From contig CAMPET010000358.1 in NCBI GenBank assembly GCA_946803715.1, positions 5,032 to 38,317 on the forward strand: a DNA stretch of 33,286 bases, given 5' to 3'. The position numbers were made by a program, and so were the translations under genes. This DNA is from Beroe ovata (taxonomy: Eukaryota > Ctenophora > Nuda > Beroida > Beroidae). Position 1 is the first letter of the stretch; each line of letters opens with the position of its first letter. The notes under the pieces are model-generated. The model saw only the letters and a program-made list of their open reading frames with translations, had not been told where the DNA came from and did not search any database. Below are positions 21,144 to 32,552 of this stretch, piece by piece.

Positions 21144-21885
21144 AGCTCTCAACATCACAGCTGTAAGATGAACAATTACTTGAAAAAAGGTCAATTTGAA
21201 ACTATTTTATTATTGAAGCAATCGTTGTCAAGATTTAACTATTGTAATTAAGACATTTTATCATTAGATAATCTCTATTATAGACTCACAAATTCAGTTT
21301 CAATCTATGTCACGAAATGGCATTTTGTCAAAATGCATGTGCAGACTTTGAATGGAAGTGCACATTACCTTAGTTATGATTGCAGATGAGTATGAGTGCG
21401 TGTGACGAGAGATGTGGCAATTCTTTTGCGGATTGTGCTGAGTCGGTTTTAAACTTATCAACACTACTTATTACAATCAAATTTGAGGTGACTGAAGATG
21501 ATGTTGTACATTGAAAGTATTTTCTCCAATTAAAGACTAACCACGGTTTCAATTGTCTGAGTTCCCAATCAGAGGAATACCAGAAATTTCCTTCAAATTC
21601 TAAGTACCTAACTATGCGACTCTTGAAAATAACCCCTCTCCAAATGTTGAGTCGGGTGAGCAGTGAAATTCGGTTTCTTCCCACAAGTCTATAGGCACTC
21701 GGAACTCTTATTATTCATCCCATACAATTTGATATTTAGTAGGTAAATGGACTCTAGGCGGGTTTTCTAGTTTTATACATAAACTGATACAACTTCAACT
21801 AGTTGCTAGGTGCTCATGGAACACATGGAGTTATACCATTTTCCCCTTATAGATACCTATGCAAAGAAAAGGGTCTTAGGAAGAT
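21144..21885. other. Spacer between TMEM187 and POT1
   Basis: 742 bp without a recognisable exon. It should contain the TMEM187 3' UTR and the POT1 promoter, or, if the genes are co-transcribed, only an intercistronic spacer. It ends in a possible acceptor, TCTTAG (21874-21879), 6 nt before the POT1 start. Confidence 0.5.
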
Positions 21886-23555
21886 ATGGTAGGAAAGAGA
21901 CCAAAAGACACAAATAAAGTTAAGAGTTTAAGTCAACTCAGCATTGGAGATGCTAGAATCAATGTCATTGCAGTTGCTCATAGTTGTAGCATAGTGGCTG
22001 CAACAAAAGGTTTGTCCCAATGATTATTCATTGAATTGGGTGAATTGTATATGTTGCGTTATTGTTGTCTAGATCTTAGTCGCCTGTTGCGTTATTGTTG
22101 TGTTATTATTGTCTCATTGTTGTCTTATTGTTACCTTATTGTTGCATCGACACGGGCGCCAATTGCCGAAATAACACTTTCAACTGAGCTGTCTACCTTT
22201 CAGGACCTCAGCAGTGTTTCAAAGTTGAAATAGTTGATGATAGCACAACAAACATTGTCACATGTATCATGTTCGCCAGTAACATCGAAATGTTGCCAGA
22301 TGTCAGTCAAATCACACAACCAAGTATCCTGAGACTAAAACGATTCAATGTTGAGTCTTTCGGCAATAAACTGCAACTTCAAATATCACCAGGATTCTCT
22401 TGGTCATTTTACAGCAAAGATTCGACAAGCTTCATTCCACAGCATAAGAGTCATAGTAACACAGGTGCAAAGCTCACTGAAGAGGAACAATTACGGATAT
22501 TGACTCTCAGGGAATGGATCAACACTGAAGCTTTCACCCGTATTTCCTTTCAAAAGCAGGTACTTGGCTCAGCATCTGGGACAGGAAATAATTACTTTGA
22601 TGGTGAAATGAGCTTTTCAGACATCCAATTGAACTTGTATTTCAATGTAACAGCAAAAGTGATAGCCACCAAGGAGGAAGCAAATAGAATAGTCCTGAGA
22701 TGTATAGATGGGACTAAACCACCGATTAAGACATTCAAAATGAACTCCCTCTACATGAAAACTGAGATCTCACAGGTAGAAATGGCCCAACTGGCCGTTT
22801 ACTACTTGGATATTTCTGTGTATGAGACTCACATTCTCACTGCTATGGCTATCAAAGATGGTGACTTTGTCAAATTCAACAATCTTCACTGTTACATACC
22901 ATATGCATATTCAAATGATCAACCTGAGGTGGTTCTTCACAAGGGATTTGCTTTTAACAGAGGACTACGAATATTGCCGAGTGACGGTGTTCCAGCCACT
23001 CTGACCCAACGTGTTAATCGCATGACCGTTAAAAGATCCCCTGAGATCATCAGGATCGACCCCCAACCCTGCTGTCCTGCTCTCAACCCACCAACCCAAT
23101 GTGATTACCCTGGCCTCCCCATCACAAATATCTCAGATATCATGAGGAGGAGAAAATTCAAATATCTCTACAGAATCAGGCTATTCGTTGATGCTTATTC
23201 ACCAGAAAACTATCCCTCATTCATGATTGGTCAATGTACTTCATGCAAAGCACTCTTCCCGGCCCCACTTCCTTGTGTGTGCCCTACTTGTAGCTCAGCC
23301 GATCTCCGTTATGAACTATTCTTCTCTTTATTGGGCAGAGATGAAGAAAATCCATGCACACACGAACTACTGTGTGTAGGTCCAAATGCAAGAAAGTTGT
23401 TATCCATTGATGAGAGCTCAAAACCATCGTTAGGTGAAATTGAGGAGGTTGAAAAGCTTCTTGGAAAATGGTGTGAATTTCATGTAGTTCTGAGCGAGGA
23501 AATGAAACTAGTGGTGATGTACACCACTGTCCAATTGCCTAACTTGCAATTATAA
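21886..23555 (+). CDS. POT1: POT1, shelterin single-stranded telomere-binding protein
   Basis: Exons 21886-22009 and 22204-23555 join G|GA in frame to give 491 residues. POT1 binds the 3' telomeric overhang through two N-terminal OB folds and joins shelterin through a C-terminal OB3 that contacts TPP1. OB1 (about 15-140) shows SQLSIGDARINVIAVA and FKVEIVDDSTTNIVTCIMF, close in order to human POT1. OB2 (about 150-300) includes RIVLRCIDGTKPP, IKDGDFVKFNNLHCY and FNRGLRILPSDG. OB3 starts at YLYRIRLFVDAY (about 362) and has zinc-type pairs C386/C389 and C401/C404. In human the matching pairs are about 118 residues apart because a Holliday-junction-resolvase-like domain is inserted; here they are 12 apart, so the insert is absent. 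An in-frame TAG precedes the ATG. A single coding intron is few compared with vertebrates. Confidence 0.93.
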
Positions 23556-23760
23556 CCGCTCTTTTTAAAACTTGAATCGGTTAAGTTTTTAACATAATGA
23601 CTTCTAATGAAGAACCAATGTTACAACATTCCTTGAATTTATCATTTACTGTTCATTTCTTGCTTATTCTATGACTAATAGAAATTTTCTCCTTTTTGTA
23701 GTTCCAATTTTTTAATTACCTGGTATTATGTTGTTGACCTTATTTCAATTAACATTTTTC

Positions 23761-23766
23761 AATAAA
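23761..23766 (+). terminator. Poly(A) signal, POT1
   Basis: Canonical AATAAA about 205 nt after the POT1 stop. The CEP95 acceptor-like CAG (23862-23864) follows about 100 nt later, the arrangement seen between genes of trans-spliced operons. Confidence 0.65.
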
Positions 23767-23873
23767 TAGTTTTTGACTTACAGTATGACTTTCGATTGTC
23801 TATCCACCATTTCGCCAACCCTGCTTTATATAAGTGATAATTTGACCTGGCTAATTTTCACCAGTTTTTGAAG

Positions 23874-26858
23874 ATGTATGACAAATCAGTGAGGAATCTA
23901 CTCCGTGTCTATGGTGGTAACGTCGAGCACGTGACACCGACAGTGATAGTAACCATGTATCAGAGAATATTTGGATGTTTGCCAGAGGGCTGCATGGAAC
24001 ATCCAAAGTGTCAATCCGATGATGTTATGAATCTAGCCCAGATCATCCAGTACCTTCAAAATGATGTACTCAACATCGACCTTAGCCACATTGATCCTGT
24101 GAAAGTTGCCCACGGGGATTCCATTTCAGGTTGGTGTTGAGATTTTGGACATGTCTCTCCCATGTGTAATGTGAAATATGTGTTTAGTGATGTTTCTACT
24201 GTCTGTGATACACAGCATTCTCACTGTTTTTCATTTCAGTTGAGTATCTCTTGGAAATCCTGGCTGGTTACGTGGAGTACATATTGGAAGCAGATGTGCC
24301 AAACAGTCAAAATGTGTCAGCAGTTTCTGATGATGAAGAAATCAGGGATCCAATGTGTCAAAATGTGTCAGCAGTTTCTGATGATGAAGAAATCAGGGAT
24401 CCAATGATTGAAATGAACCGTACCTTCACTCCCACAAAGGAAATCCTTGCAGAATCCCCCATCAAATCAATCCTCGCTTCAGAATTGTCGGAAGTAGATT
24501 CCGAGATCAGGAACACTTCCGCTTTCAGAGAGGGATACCAAATCGGGATGCACACAAATCTGGAATCAGATTCGGATCTTTACTCTGGGAATTTGGACGA
24601 GTCATCCCTACTGCATCGACTGAATAAACTTCCGAATATCAGTGCTGCCCTGAAGAAGAATGGCGTTGATGTGCCCGACTTCTGTAGCGAGTCCGTAACA
24701 TCTTCTGTCGGTATGGAAAAGGTTCCTGAGATGCCAGAAGAGAAGTTGGATGACACTGATGAGCTGTTGGCTCGCTCAATGTCTGATATAGGTGACTGTG
24801 TGGCTCAATCAACACCATTCCCAACATCACAGCACAGAGAAAGATCTCCCATCAGTACACAAACTGATTTCCCGGCCGCGAGGCGAAACCAGTTCAAAAC
24901 ACCCGAGAAGAAACTTGATGAGAGTATCAAAAGCAGGCTCCTCTATTTGTTGGAACAGAGTGGGAATGCCAAAACTAGGAAGAGACAAGTCCGATTTGAT
25001 CTCCCCGACTCACCGTTAGACTCGACGCGGAAGAGTCACGATTACATGGTGGAAAAGGAAAAGTTTGAGTACGAACTGGAGAAGCGGATACTGGAGGAGG
25101 AGTTAAAGGAGAAGATTGATCAACTAGTTCTCGAGAAGAAAAAACTTCGAGATCTCACAATCAGGAAAACAACACCAAAACCTCCTAAAAAGACTCCGAA
25201 CAAGAAAACACCTGCCTCAAAGAAGAAGCCTCCCCAAATAAAAACCCCGGTACTCAAGTCAAGTGAATCTCCTAGCGGCGGTGGCCCCCAGAGCGGAGTT
25301 ATTGAGGATTACCTCCTCCCCCAGATGTTGGAAAGTTTCCCGTACCTCCACGTGTCACCACAGACTGCACGTGTGCTGTGGAACAAGCAGGTGAAGCAGA
25401 TCAATGCCCTGACACAGGTCGACACCAACAAGACAAAGCTGATCAAGAAGCACCTCGAGGAGGAAGAGAAAAGGCAGGAGCTCCTCCTCAACCTCATGAA
25501 GAAGGAACTGGAGTTTGTCACTCGGTACAATAACGAGAAGGCTGTTAAAGATGAGAAGCGGCTTCTCAAGGCGAAACTTCTCGGTAAGAAAACAAACTCA
25601 ATACATTCTCCTGAAGCTTGGTTTATGATAAACATGATGAATCTACGTCATTGTCAATACTGACTGTTCATGTACCCGTTCAGTAGAAGGATAAAACCTA
25701 ACGACATTCCAAATTCACTCATGTTCACGTTATTCTTCATACAATAAACTCACGACACATACAATACAGCTATACAGTATACACATACAATACAGCTATA
25801 CAATACAATGTACGATACTCAGAGTGTACATGTTTCAGAGAAGAAGCTGACCACAGCACGAGTAAGGAAGTACCACCAAGATTATTGTAAAAGAACCAAA
25901 GCTAGGATGTGCAATAAGGGATACAAAGAAGAGGTCATGTTCAAACAGCTCTTCGAAAAAGGTTCGAAATGGTGGATAATGGTGTATTTGTTTGATTTGA
26001 TATCTTCCCGTCTTTAATTAATAATCCTCGCATCGATGTGTCTATTATACTTAAACACATCATGTCTACTGTCAATACTTAGACAGATTGAATACTTAGA
26101 TGTGAGATTGTCTCACAATTCAGCTCATTCATTTTGTCAGGCATGAAAATTCAAAAGGAGAATCTACTCGAGTCACGAAAGCAGACTCGAGAACGGACTG
26201 AACTACAGAAGAAGGCGCATGAACAAAACATGAAGGAGCTCGAAAAGGTATTTGGTCTTTACAAGAAATGTAGACTAAATGTAGTTATTTGCTTGCCAAT
26301 GGTTGATATTTCAAATCGCAATTACATAAGAGCGATTAACACAAGAGCAATTAGCACAAGAGCGAATAAGTTGACTCTTATCGAGAACGCGCGCGGTGTA
26401 CTCATGATTTGAACTATACTCATGATTCTGACCTCTCGTTGTGTTTTACACGTGCAGTACTATGTGGATCAGTTTGAATTGATGTCCAGTGAACTTGACA
26501 AGGAACAAACACAGAAGGGGATTCGAGCAGCGGAAAAGAGAGGAAAGTTGAACAAACAGAAACTCGAGCAGGTATGATATCATCGCACAAGTATAGAGAG
26601 AGAATGGTGTTAGGGATGCAGATGTATTGAATCGTGCGATTGCTCTATTTGATTTCAATTCTTTTTACTCATTGTGAGTTTTGACCCTTCTGAAATCTAT
26701 TCTCTAGTCGAAATGAGGAAATGTTGATTGTGATCATATTTCAGAGAAACAAGATGTCACGAGAGATTGAGACATTGCAAGATAATCTGGTACGATCAGA
26801 TGATCACCTCCATTTTAAGGACCTGGAGTTTGAAAACGCGCTCCAGCAGCTATGCTAA
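23874..26858 (+). CDS. CEP95: CEP95 centrosomal coiled-coil protein
   Basis: Six exons: 23874-24129, 24240-25583, 25839-25961, 26141-26247, 26458-26571 and 26745-26858. All are GT-AG and in phase, giving 685 residues (human CEP95 is about 820). CEP95 (CCDC45) is a centrosome and spindle-pole protein. Residues 1-105 form the N-terminal CH-like domain: NLLRVYGGNVEHV, VTMYQRIFG and HGDSISVEYLLEILAGYVEY match the family. The middle is acidic, Ser-rich and disordered, then Lys/Pro-rich, and includes a perfect 17-residue tandem duplication at about 109-142. The C-terminal 300 residues are coiled coil, with the conserved EEVMFKQLFEKGMKIQKENL and YYVDQFELM segments. The ATG at 23874 puts the CH-like domain at the same depth as in human. 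It is third in the row after TMEM187 and POT1. Confidence 0.92.
24306..24406 (+). repeat. 51-bp perfect tandem duplication in CEP95
   Basis: Two head-to-tail copies starting at 24306 and 24357, identical over the full unit except the last base. In frame they encode QNVSAVSDDEEIRDPMC and the same again. Lack of synonymous divergence indicates a very recent event, or a length polymorphism. Confidence 0.95.
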
Positions 26859-27313
26859 TTGTATAATTATCCCAATCATCTCATCACGAGATAACAGTGA
26901 AAATATGACTGTGAAAATATGATACGTTTTGTTGTAAATAGATGATTATGATAAGTCCTTAGTCATGTTGTAAATATTTATATGGTGCTCGAGGAACGTG
27001 CATGTTTTCACTTATATTATAGATGGGCGCTATGCGACACTAGAAAGTTTTTGACAGGAGTATTTTTAACTATTGGTGGCAGTCTTATTTTACAGTTGAC
27101 CTATGGGAAGGGGTACTCTTTCACATGAACTATGGTGTGTTAAAGTTTTTATGTGGCAATAATATTGTTGATAGTTATTCAGAAAGCATTTTCATTAAAC
27201 AAATCATACGAAGTTGAACTAGCAGTTTGAGAAATCGATATGAATTGGGCAGAATCTGAGCGAACTAATGTCAAAATTCGATCATCTAATACCATTTGTG
27301 TTTTAGCTAAACA
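26859..27313. other. CEP95 3' flank, no gene seen
   Basis: AT-rich. Presumably the CEP95 3' UTR followed by intergenic sequence. No canonical AATAAA is visible shortly after the CEP95 stop. Confidence 0.45.
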
Positions 27314-28527
27314 ATGGGCACGAAGCAGATCGAAGCAACTAAGATAGAAAAGGTATTGTCTGCAATCTTGTGGTATTCTGTGGAAGTGACAAGTGAGTTC
27401 ACTCAATAACTGTTGGCATTTATTGAACACGAAACCACAACACTGTTAATTCCAGTCTGTTGCTCTTTGGCAGCGTGCTGGTTTTGAATATTTCGGCGGT
27501 TGTTTGGAATTTTCACTGCGCGCGAATAAGTTAACTGTGAACTTTATTCATGGCTCGCAGTTTCTCTGAAGATTCACGCGCGCAGCACTACGCGCGCGCT
27601 CGCTGCATCATAGTGACAGTCAGGTGGATTGTCATTTACCAGCACGTGTTCAATTTCGCTCTGCTACTTGCTATGTAGTGTGTCTATTCAGTATTCTGGA
27701 GCACAAGTAAATGTTTTGGTTATTCGAATCTCTTATATGTCACTTTTGCTCTTGGTTTGTGAAGAGATTATCGCATGATAAATCTATCATGTTCGACATG
27801 ATGGATTTATCATGTTGTCTTGACGGCACATCTTGACGTTTGGATAATCTCTTCGACAGTGCCACGTCGAATAATTGTCTGCGTCATAGCAGAATGTACT
27901 CATAGGTGATTCTTCCGAGAATTAATGAGTACCTACTAAACGAATACTGAATGTCATTAGGTCAGTGGGTCACCTGAGAATCTCCCTAGCCGGACGAGTC
28001 CCAGGATGACTGATTCGACTGAATGCTGACGACTGATGACAAATGAAACTAAACGAAACTCATGTGTCAATTATGACACCATGTCAGTAAGTAGTCTCTG
28101 AGAAGCCCCCAGATGACTCGTGACAAGCGATCAAGTTGATTCGTTCATTGAACGACGTTCAACGCATCGTGTAATAGATGTGATAATACACAGCTCTCCG
28201 CTCAAGGCACGTCATGTGAGAGTTGTTCTGCAGGAACACCCCCCAATTATCGTGTCGGCCGACACAACAAAAACATAAAATAAAAATAAAAACAAAGGAG
28301 AGAATTCTCTCCACTTTTGCCCTGAAAACAGCCGTTCGACACTGCTTTGGGACGTGGACCAATTATAGAGTTGCAACTACCCTTTAAGTGCGTTCTTCTA
28401 CAACAATGGCACGATTGAGATAGTACTCTATGATGATTGAAATCCCTCCTTCAGGTGACCAAAGAGGACGCTGTGGGTGCTACTTGTCATGTAACTGATG
28501 TCACCTACCAGTGCTATCACGAAATGG
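27314..28527 (+). CDS. Candidate first two coding exons of an unknown gene
   Basis: Exon 27314-27352 reads MGTKQIEATKIEK and ends at a donor, AAAAG|GTATTG. Exon 28456-28527 follows an acceptor, CCCTCCTTCAG, reads VTKEDAVGATC...YQCYHEM and ends at a strong donor, ATG|GTGAGT. Both are phase 0 and join cleanly to 37 residues. TGTTTTAG lies 7 nt before the ATG, as for the neighbouring genes. A possible third exon from 28607 (after ATTATTCAG) would add 19 residues and a stop. I do not recognise the protein. The call rests only on splice signals and an open frame, and the exons are short, so chance is a real alternative. Confidence 0.35.
27761..27854. repeat. Nested inverted repeat, MITE-like
   Basis: Outer arms GAAGAGATTATC (27761-27772) and GATAATCTCTTC (27843-27854) are exact reverse complements. 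An inner hairpin at 27774-27814 has arms CATGATAAATCTATCATG and CATGATGGATTTATCATG with one mismatch. It is non-coding. No clear target-site duplication was found. It lies in the long intron of the candidate small gene. Confidence 0.75.
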
Positions 28528-28737
28528 TGAGTCACGTGATATATATTCAACTATGTTAGATAGTATTCATTATTAACAGTCCAATTTGAGATATTTCATT
28601 ATTCAGAGTTCTGTTATCCGCTCGAACAAATCATTTCACTGTTCCCGTTCACATACTATTCCATGACTGATGACATTCCTACGGTGACACAGTCAATATA
28701 GTCAGTATAATATGTGTCAATATAAGAGTTCATAGTC

Positions 28738-28872
28738 TCCCTCAACCCGCTCTCTCTCTCCCCTACTACCCCTGATCCCCCCTTCCCTCCCTCATGAGAT
28801 TGAAACTCCCTTTCACACTCCCACACAATTCCCCCCATCCATCCCCCATCCCCTTCTCTAATGCCCCTTCAC
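28738..28872. repeat. Polypyrimidine tract
   Basis: About 135 bp that is overwhelmingly C and T on the + strand (runs such as CTCTCTCTCTCCCC and TCCCCCCTTCCCTCCCTC), interrupted by short mixed segments. Such tracts can form non-B structures. Confidence 0.7.
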
Positions 28873-29816
28873 TCCATGTGGTGTCGTAGCAGAGGTGTTA
28901 TACCATATTATACATATTATACATGATATATGTAGCTATAATAGTTTCCATCATCCCAACTAAACTGTGACCGTGTGTTGTTCCCCACTCTCGACTGCAT
29001 CTCACCGTGTTTTAAAACCACAAAAACTTTTTTCTGTCTAAAAATAGACAGTTTCTATACGTGTTAACCCTGTTACGTATCTTTGGTTGATGTTACATTT
29101 CAAGTTTTAGACCCACAAAAACCTCTATAATTCGTAGATCCATGGTACAGCTGTATCTGAGCACTCTTTCGATAGCGCCTTGTATAATATCCCTTTCTAA
29201 CGAAGAATGGCAGATAATTTTCATCGATCCATTTTTTCACGTAGCCCTGCACACACTCAGTCCCTGGATGATGCCGCAGTTTGGGAGACGTTACCCTCAG
29301 AGTCTACCACGTTTTTGAAACGCGATCTACTCAATTTGATTTTTTATAGCGACTAGAGGAGCAACTCTATGTTGCAGTTGAGTAACTATGTAGAGTCTGA
29401 AGAGTAACTATGAATACTCTAGCAATAACCGGGGCTTACTTCATCAACACGCCATTACTGAGTCCCACGGGTAAATGCTATCTTCAGTCGCATATACTAC
29501 TTTTTAAAATCCCCCCTGCATATTATATAATTCAACATTTTAAATCTTACGTACCTATTACTACATTTAACTATACCCGCTATTTATATAGTTACAGCTA
29601 TCATAACGATAATTGTTACATAGTGTACCAGAGTGCAGAATTTACCCGAAAAACTATCATTTCCTCAACGTTTATATTCTTCTAGAACATATTTTTCCAA
29701 ATGCGCTATCTCGACGTTTTACTTCGAAAAGGGCAATTTTGAGAATGTTGCTTTAATAAATGACATGAAAAATGTCATGTGAATCGTGCAGGTATTTTCC
29801 GGACGGTTGTCCACAG

Positions 29817-29905
29817 ACACAGACAGACACACACACGCACGCTCACACACACACACACGCACTCAGTACTCACACACGCACACACATACACACACACACA
29901 CACAA
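29817..29905. repeat. Imperfect (CA)n microsatellite
   Basis: Dinucleotide CA repeats broken by G and T substitutions. The His/Thr-rich reading frames over it are artefacts of the repeat. Confidence 0.9.
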
Positions 29906-30285
29906 TAGTGACCATAGCAAGCACGCATGTCTCTTTCATGAAGTCTGTATCAGACGTTGAGACTACTCCTTTTTCTCAGTGATCACATGATTGCCATCCC
30001 GATATTAATGCTAATGGGGGAGGGGGAGCAAGTATTGGTGGGCGATATGTTGCTTGTCTTCGTTACAAATGAGCGAGAACATCATGTATCGAGAGACGAT
30101 ACCTATATGTTTATAGCAAGTAGCCTATATCTTCTGTGATGGGAACTGAATAATGAGCGTCTACAGCAGCTTGGAGCAGGACATTATACGATTACTAAAT
30201 GTCTGAGAACGGAAGGGGAGGGAGGATTTTGTATATTATGTGTGTGCTATGCGTTGTTGCTGCGAGTTACGTGTATACATAAAGT

Positions 30286-30450
30286 AGTGTATGACCTGTG
30301 TTATACGCTCTATAACCTGTGTATAACCTGTGTTATACGCTCTATATCCTGTGTATAACCTGTGTTATACACTCTATAACCTGTGTATAACCTGTGTATA
30401 ACCTGTGTTATACACTCTATAACCTGTGTATAACCTGTGTTATACGCTCT
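30286..30450. repeat. Minisatellite of ATAACCTGTGT-based units
   Basis: A tandem array built from ATAACCTGTGT (11 bp), alternating with GTTATACGCTCT or GTTATACACTCT to make a higher-order unit of about 32 bp. GTATAAC and GTTATAC are reverse complements, so each higher-order unit can fold as a small hairpin. Confidence 0.9.
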
Positions 30451-30984
30451 GTTTATTTTATCCCCCGCGACCCGCTCTACAATTTCGTCAAAAAACCTTT
30501 ATGAGGGATTTTCGTTTGAGTTGCAAAGTTGAATACTGCCGCCATCGCAAACGAACGCACATCTCATTATTTCATTGAAATATTGAAATAACGCATACAA
30601 CCCGGGTAACCAACCCATGTCTTTAATATACCTGATTGTAAACGTCGCCGGCGTTGCATTGTGCATGCATGCGTTATTGCGTTTAGAAGATTAGCTCGTT
30701 GAATGATTTAGATTGTGCTTATACTTTATCAGTACAGTTTTTCTCTGCGGAATAATGTACTTTTCAATCAGTGGTTTAACCGTGCCCCACTCCTATGTAC
30801 TTTATACTGACCACGATTGAGAGTGAGCGCTTATGACAGTGTACTCGATTCTTTTATTCTTCCTCGAATATAGTGCAGCCTGCGCAGATGACTTGCAATT
30901 GTGCGACCTAGATTCGCGTTTGCGACCCGGCTCCGCTAGTAGGGTTGCATAACATCTAACATAATCAAGTGAGATTCAATACCC

Positions 30985-30985
30985 N
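30985..30985. other. Single N, likely contig join
   Basis: An isolated N in non-coding sequence. Unlike the N at 8089, I see no repeated sequence on the two sides. Adjacency and distance across it are uncertain. Confidence 0.6.
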
Positions 30986-31767
30986 TACTCTAACGCTCCG
31001 TGTAGAGATTCTTGTCCAGTGTAGCAAACCTGATCTCACATTGCTCTCAGTTTGAATTATAACAGCCCCGATCATATTACCCTGCCCTCATTACTCCGAT
31101 CTTTTAATCCGGGTGTGTGTATGGTTCTGATTCGTTACCCCTTGATCCATGTCATGTAACATGACAACAGGACTCATGTTGTCATGTTTGAGTGTGTTTG
31201 TGATGTCGTAACGTTGTTAACTGAATTACTCATAAAGTCTCACACTATGTGAAACACGATCCCACCAGTCCTTTACACGTGGCACATGTTAGTCGGGACT
31301 CCAGGGAGGTCGGTGCTGATTATTTCGAGTATTTCTTATTCTGGATTCCATTTTCGATTTGCAACAGGGAAAAATGGGCGTGACATTTCCCGACCAAAAA
31401 CATTTTTGTGGGTGATTTTGGTCTAGGAAGCAATGGATCAGCAGGGGTTCGCGTTGATTGGAGAAACTCGGGTTGTTTTGTTTCAAACTAGTAGTTAATG
31501 TGTTTGTGAGTGTACTACTATAACACGATTCACAGAACTTGATGATCACAGCAGTTGCGAGTTTCCCGAAATAGACCCTGCAGTAGTAGCAGAAGCAGTG
31601 TCTCACGCTTTTGTGCCCAGTGTCTCAGTATTGTTATCATATGTCACGCGGTTTAAACAAAAATTATATATCGCTCTGTTTAACTTGCGGTAATGGCACA
31701 GTGTTTGCCTCAGTTTGCTAAATACGGATTATTGCAGCATCTTTTTTAACAAGAAGTACTGTCATTG

Positions 31768-31823
31768 CTCACACACACAAACACACAAACAAACACACAA
31801 ACAAAGCATACACAAACAGTAAA

Positions 31824-31871
<48 letters not shown>

Positions 31872-31876
31872 CAGTA
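31768..31876. repeat. (CA)n microsatellite
   Basis: Starts as ACACAAACA-type units and becomes a pure CA run of about 20 units before degenerating at CGCACACACAG. Confidence 0.95.
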
Positions 31877-32062
31877 TGCATGTGTCCGCGCGCACTTGTA
31901 CAATATCTCGGCTAGTGGTAGTAGCTAATCTTGGCTCGCTGCCACCAGCTATTCTCACCCCTTCCCATTTCGTTTCATTTCCTAATTCAATTTTAAACGT
32001 GAAACCCATCTATTTTATATCATCACACACATGAACTATCAACACAGGTGCTAGAGTGATGG

Positions 32063-32086
32063 CACACACACACACACACACACACG
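32063..32086. repeat. Short (CA)n microsatellite
   Basis: About 11 uninterrupted CA dinucleotides. Confidence 0.9.
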
Positions 32087-32552
32087 TACTATTTGACCCA
32101 ATGTAACCACTCTGTGTGGGGCTTCACAGAGAGCGGTATTTCTCCCTCTGCTACAATAACTAATTCCCCCCCCCTACTATGACTAGCTAGTCTACCACTC
32201 TACATGTGTCTCTCCCCTTCTACGTCTTGCTCGTCTTAACAGTTATGAGAAACCGAGCTAACCTAGCTCTCAAAATCGGAATCTTATTATTTATCTATTT
32301 ATCGAGTTTTCTGTATCTTGGGAATGGGGAAATCTTTCCCCCCTGTGAATTTATGTGCTAGTGTCTCAAAGATAGGAAACTGTGGATATCATAATTGTAC
32401 TGTCCACTGACCAATCCGAAAACAAGTTATCAATCGCTTGTGCACCAAGTTTTTTCTTGGGTTCCGCTGTATTGCTGCCATTTGTCCTATGTTTCGGTTT
32501 CTCGAGGATTTTATAGCTTCTCTTGTCCAAAAACTTCGTCATTGGTAAGTGG

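Larger units (their letters stand above)
28528..30984. other. Gene-poor region with low-complexity tracts
   Basis: Contains a pyrimidine-rich tract (about 28738-28872), a (CA)n tract (29817-29905) and a minisatellite (30286-30450). A 49-codon open frame at 29207-29356 is too short to call. No other exon is supported. Confidence 0.5.
30986..32552. other. Gene-poor region with CA repeats
   Basis: No exon is supported. It holds (CA)n tracts at about 31768-31876 and 32063-32086, and a local palindrome around 31141-31160 (TGTCATGTAACATGACA). Confidence 0.5.

Noticed and set aside
28252-28312. Perfect palindromes GTGTCGGCCGACAC and GGAGAGAATTCTCTCC
   Set aside because: Short and isolated, with no loop or TSD; could be protein-binding sites, but nothing supports a specific function.
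29207-29356. 49-codon + strand frame starting MADNFHRSIF
   Set aside because: Protein-like composition, but short, without clear splice signals or any family resemblance.
29410-29685. 91-codon + strand frame, Tyr/Ile-rich
   Set aside because: Composition follows local AT-rich sequence; no motif. A GTAAAT inside could be a donor, but no partner exon was found.
29772-29982. His/Thr-rich frames
   Set aside because: Translation of a CA microsatellite.
31289-31606. 105-codon minus frame
   Set aside because: No domain, no splice context, composition typical of chance frames.
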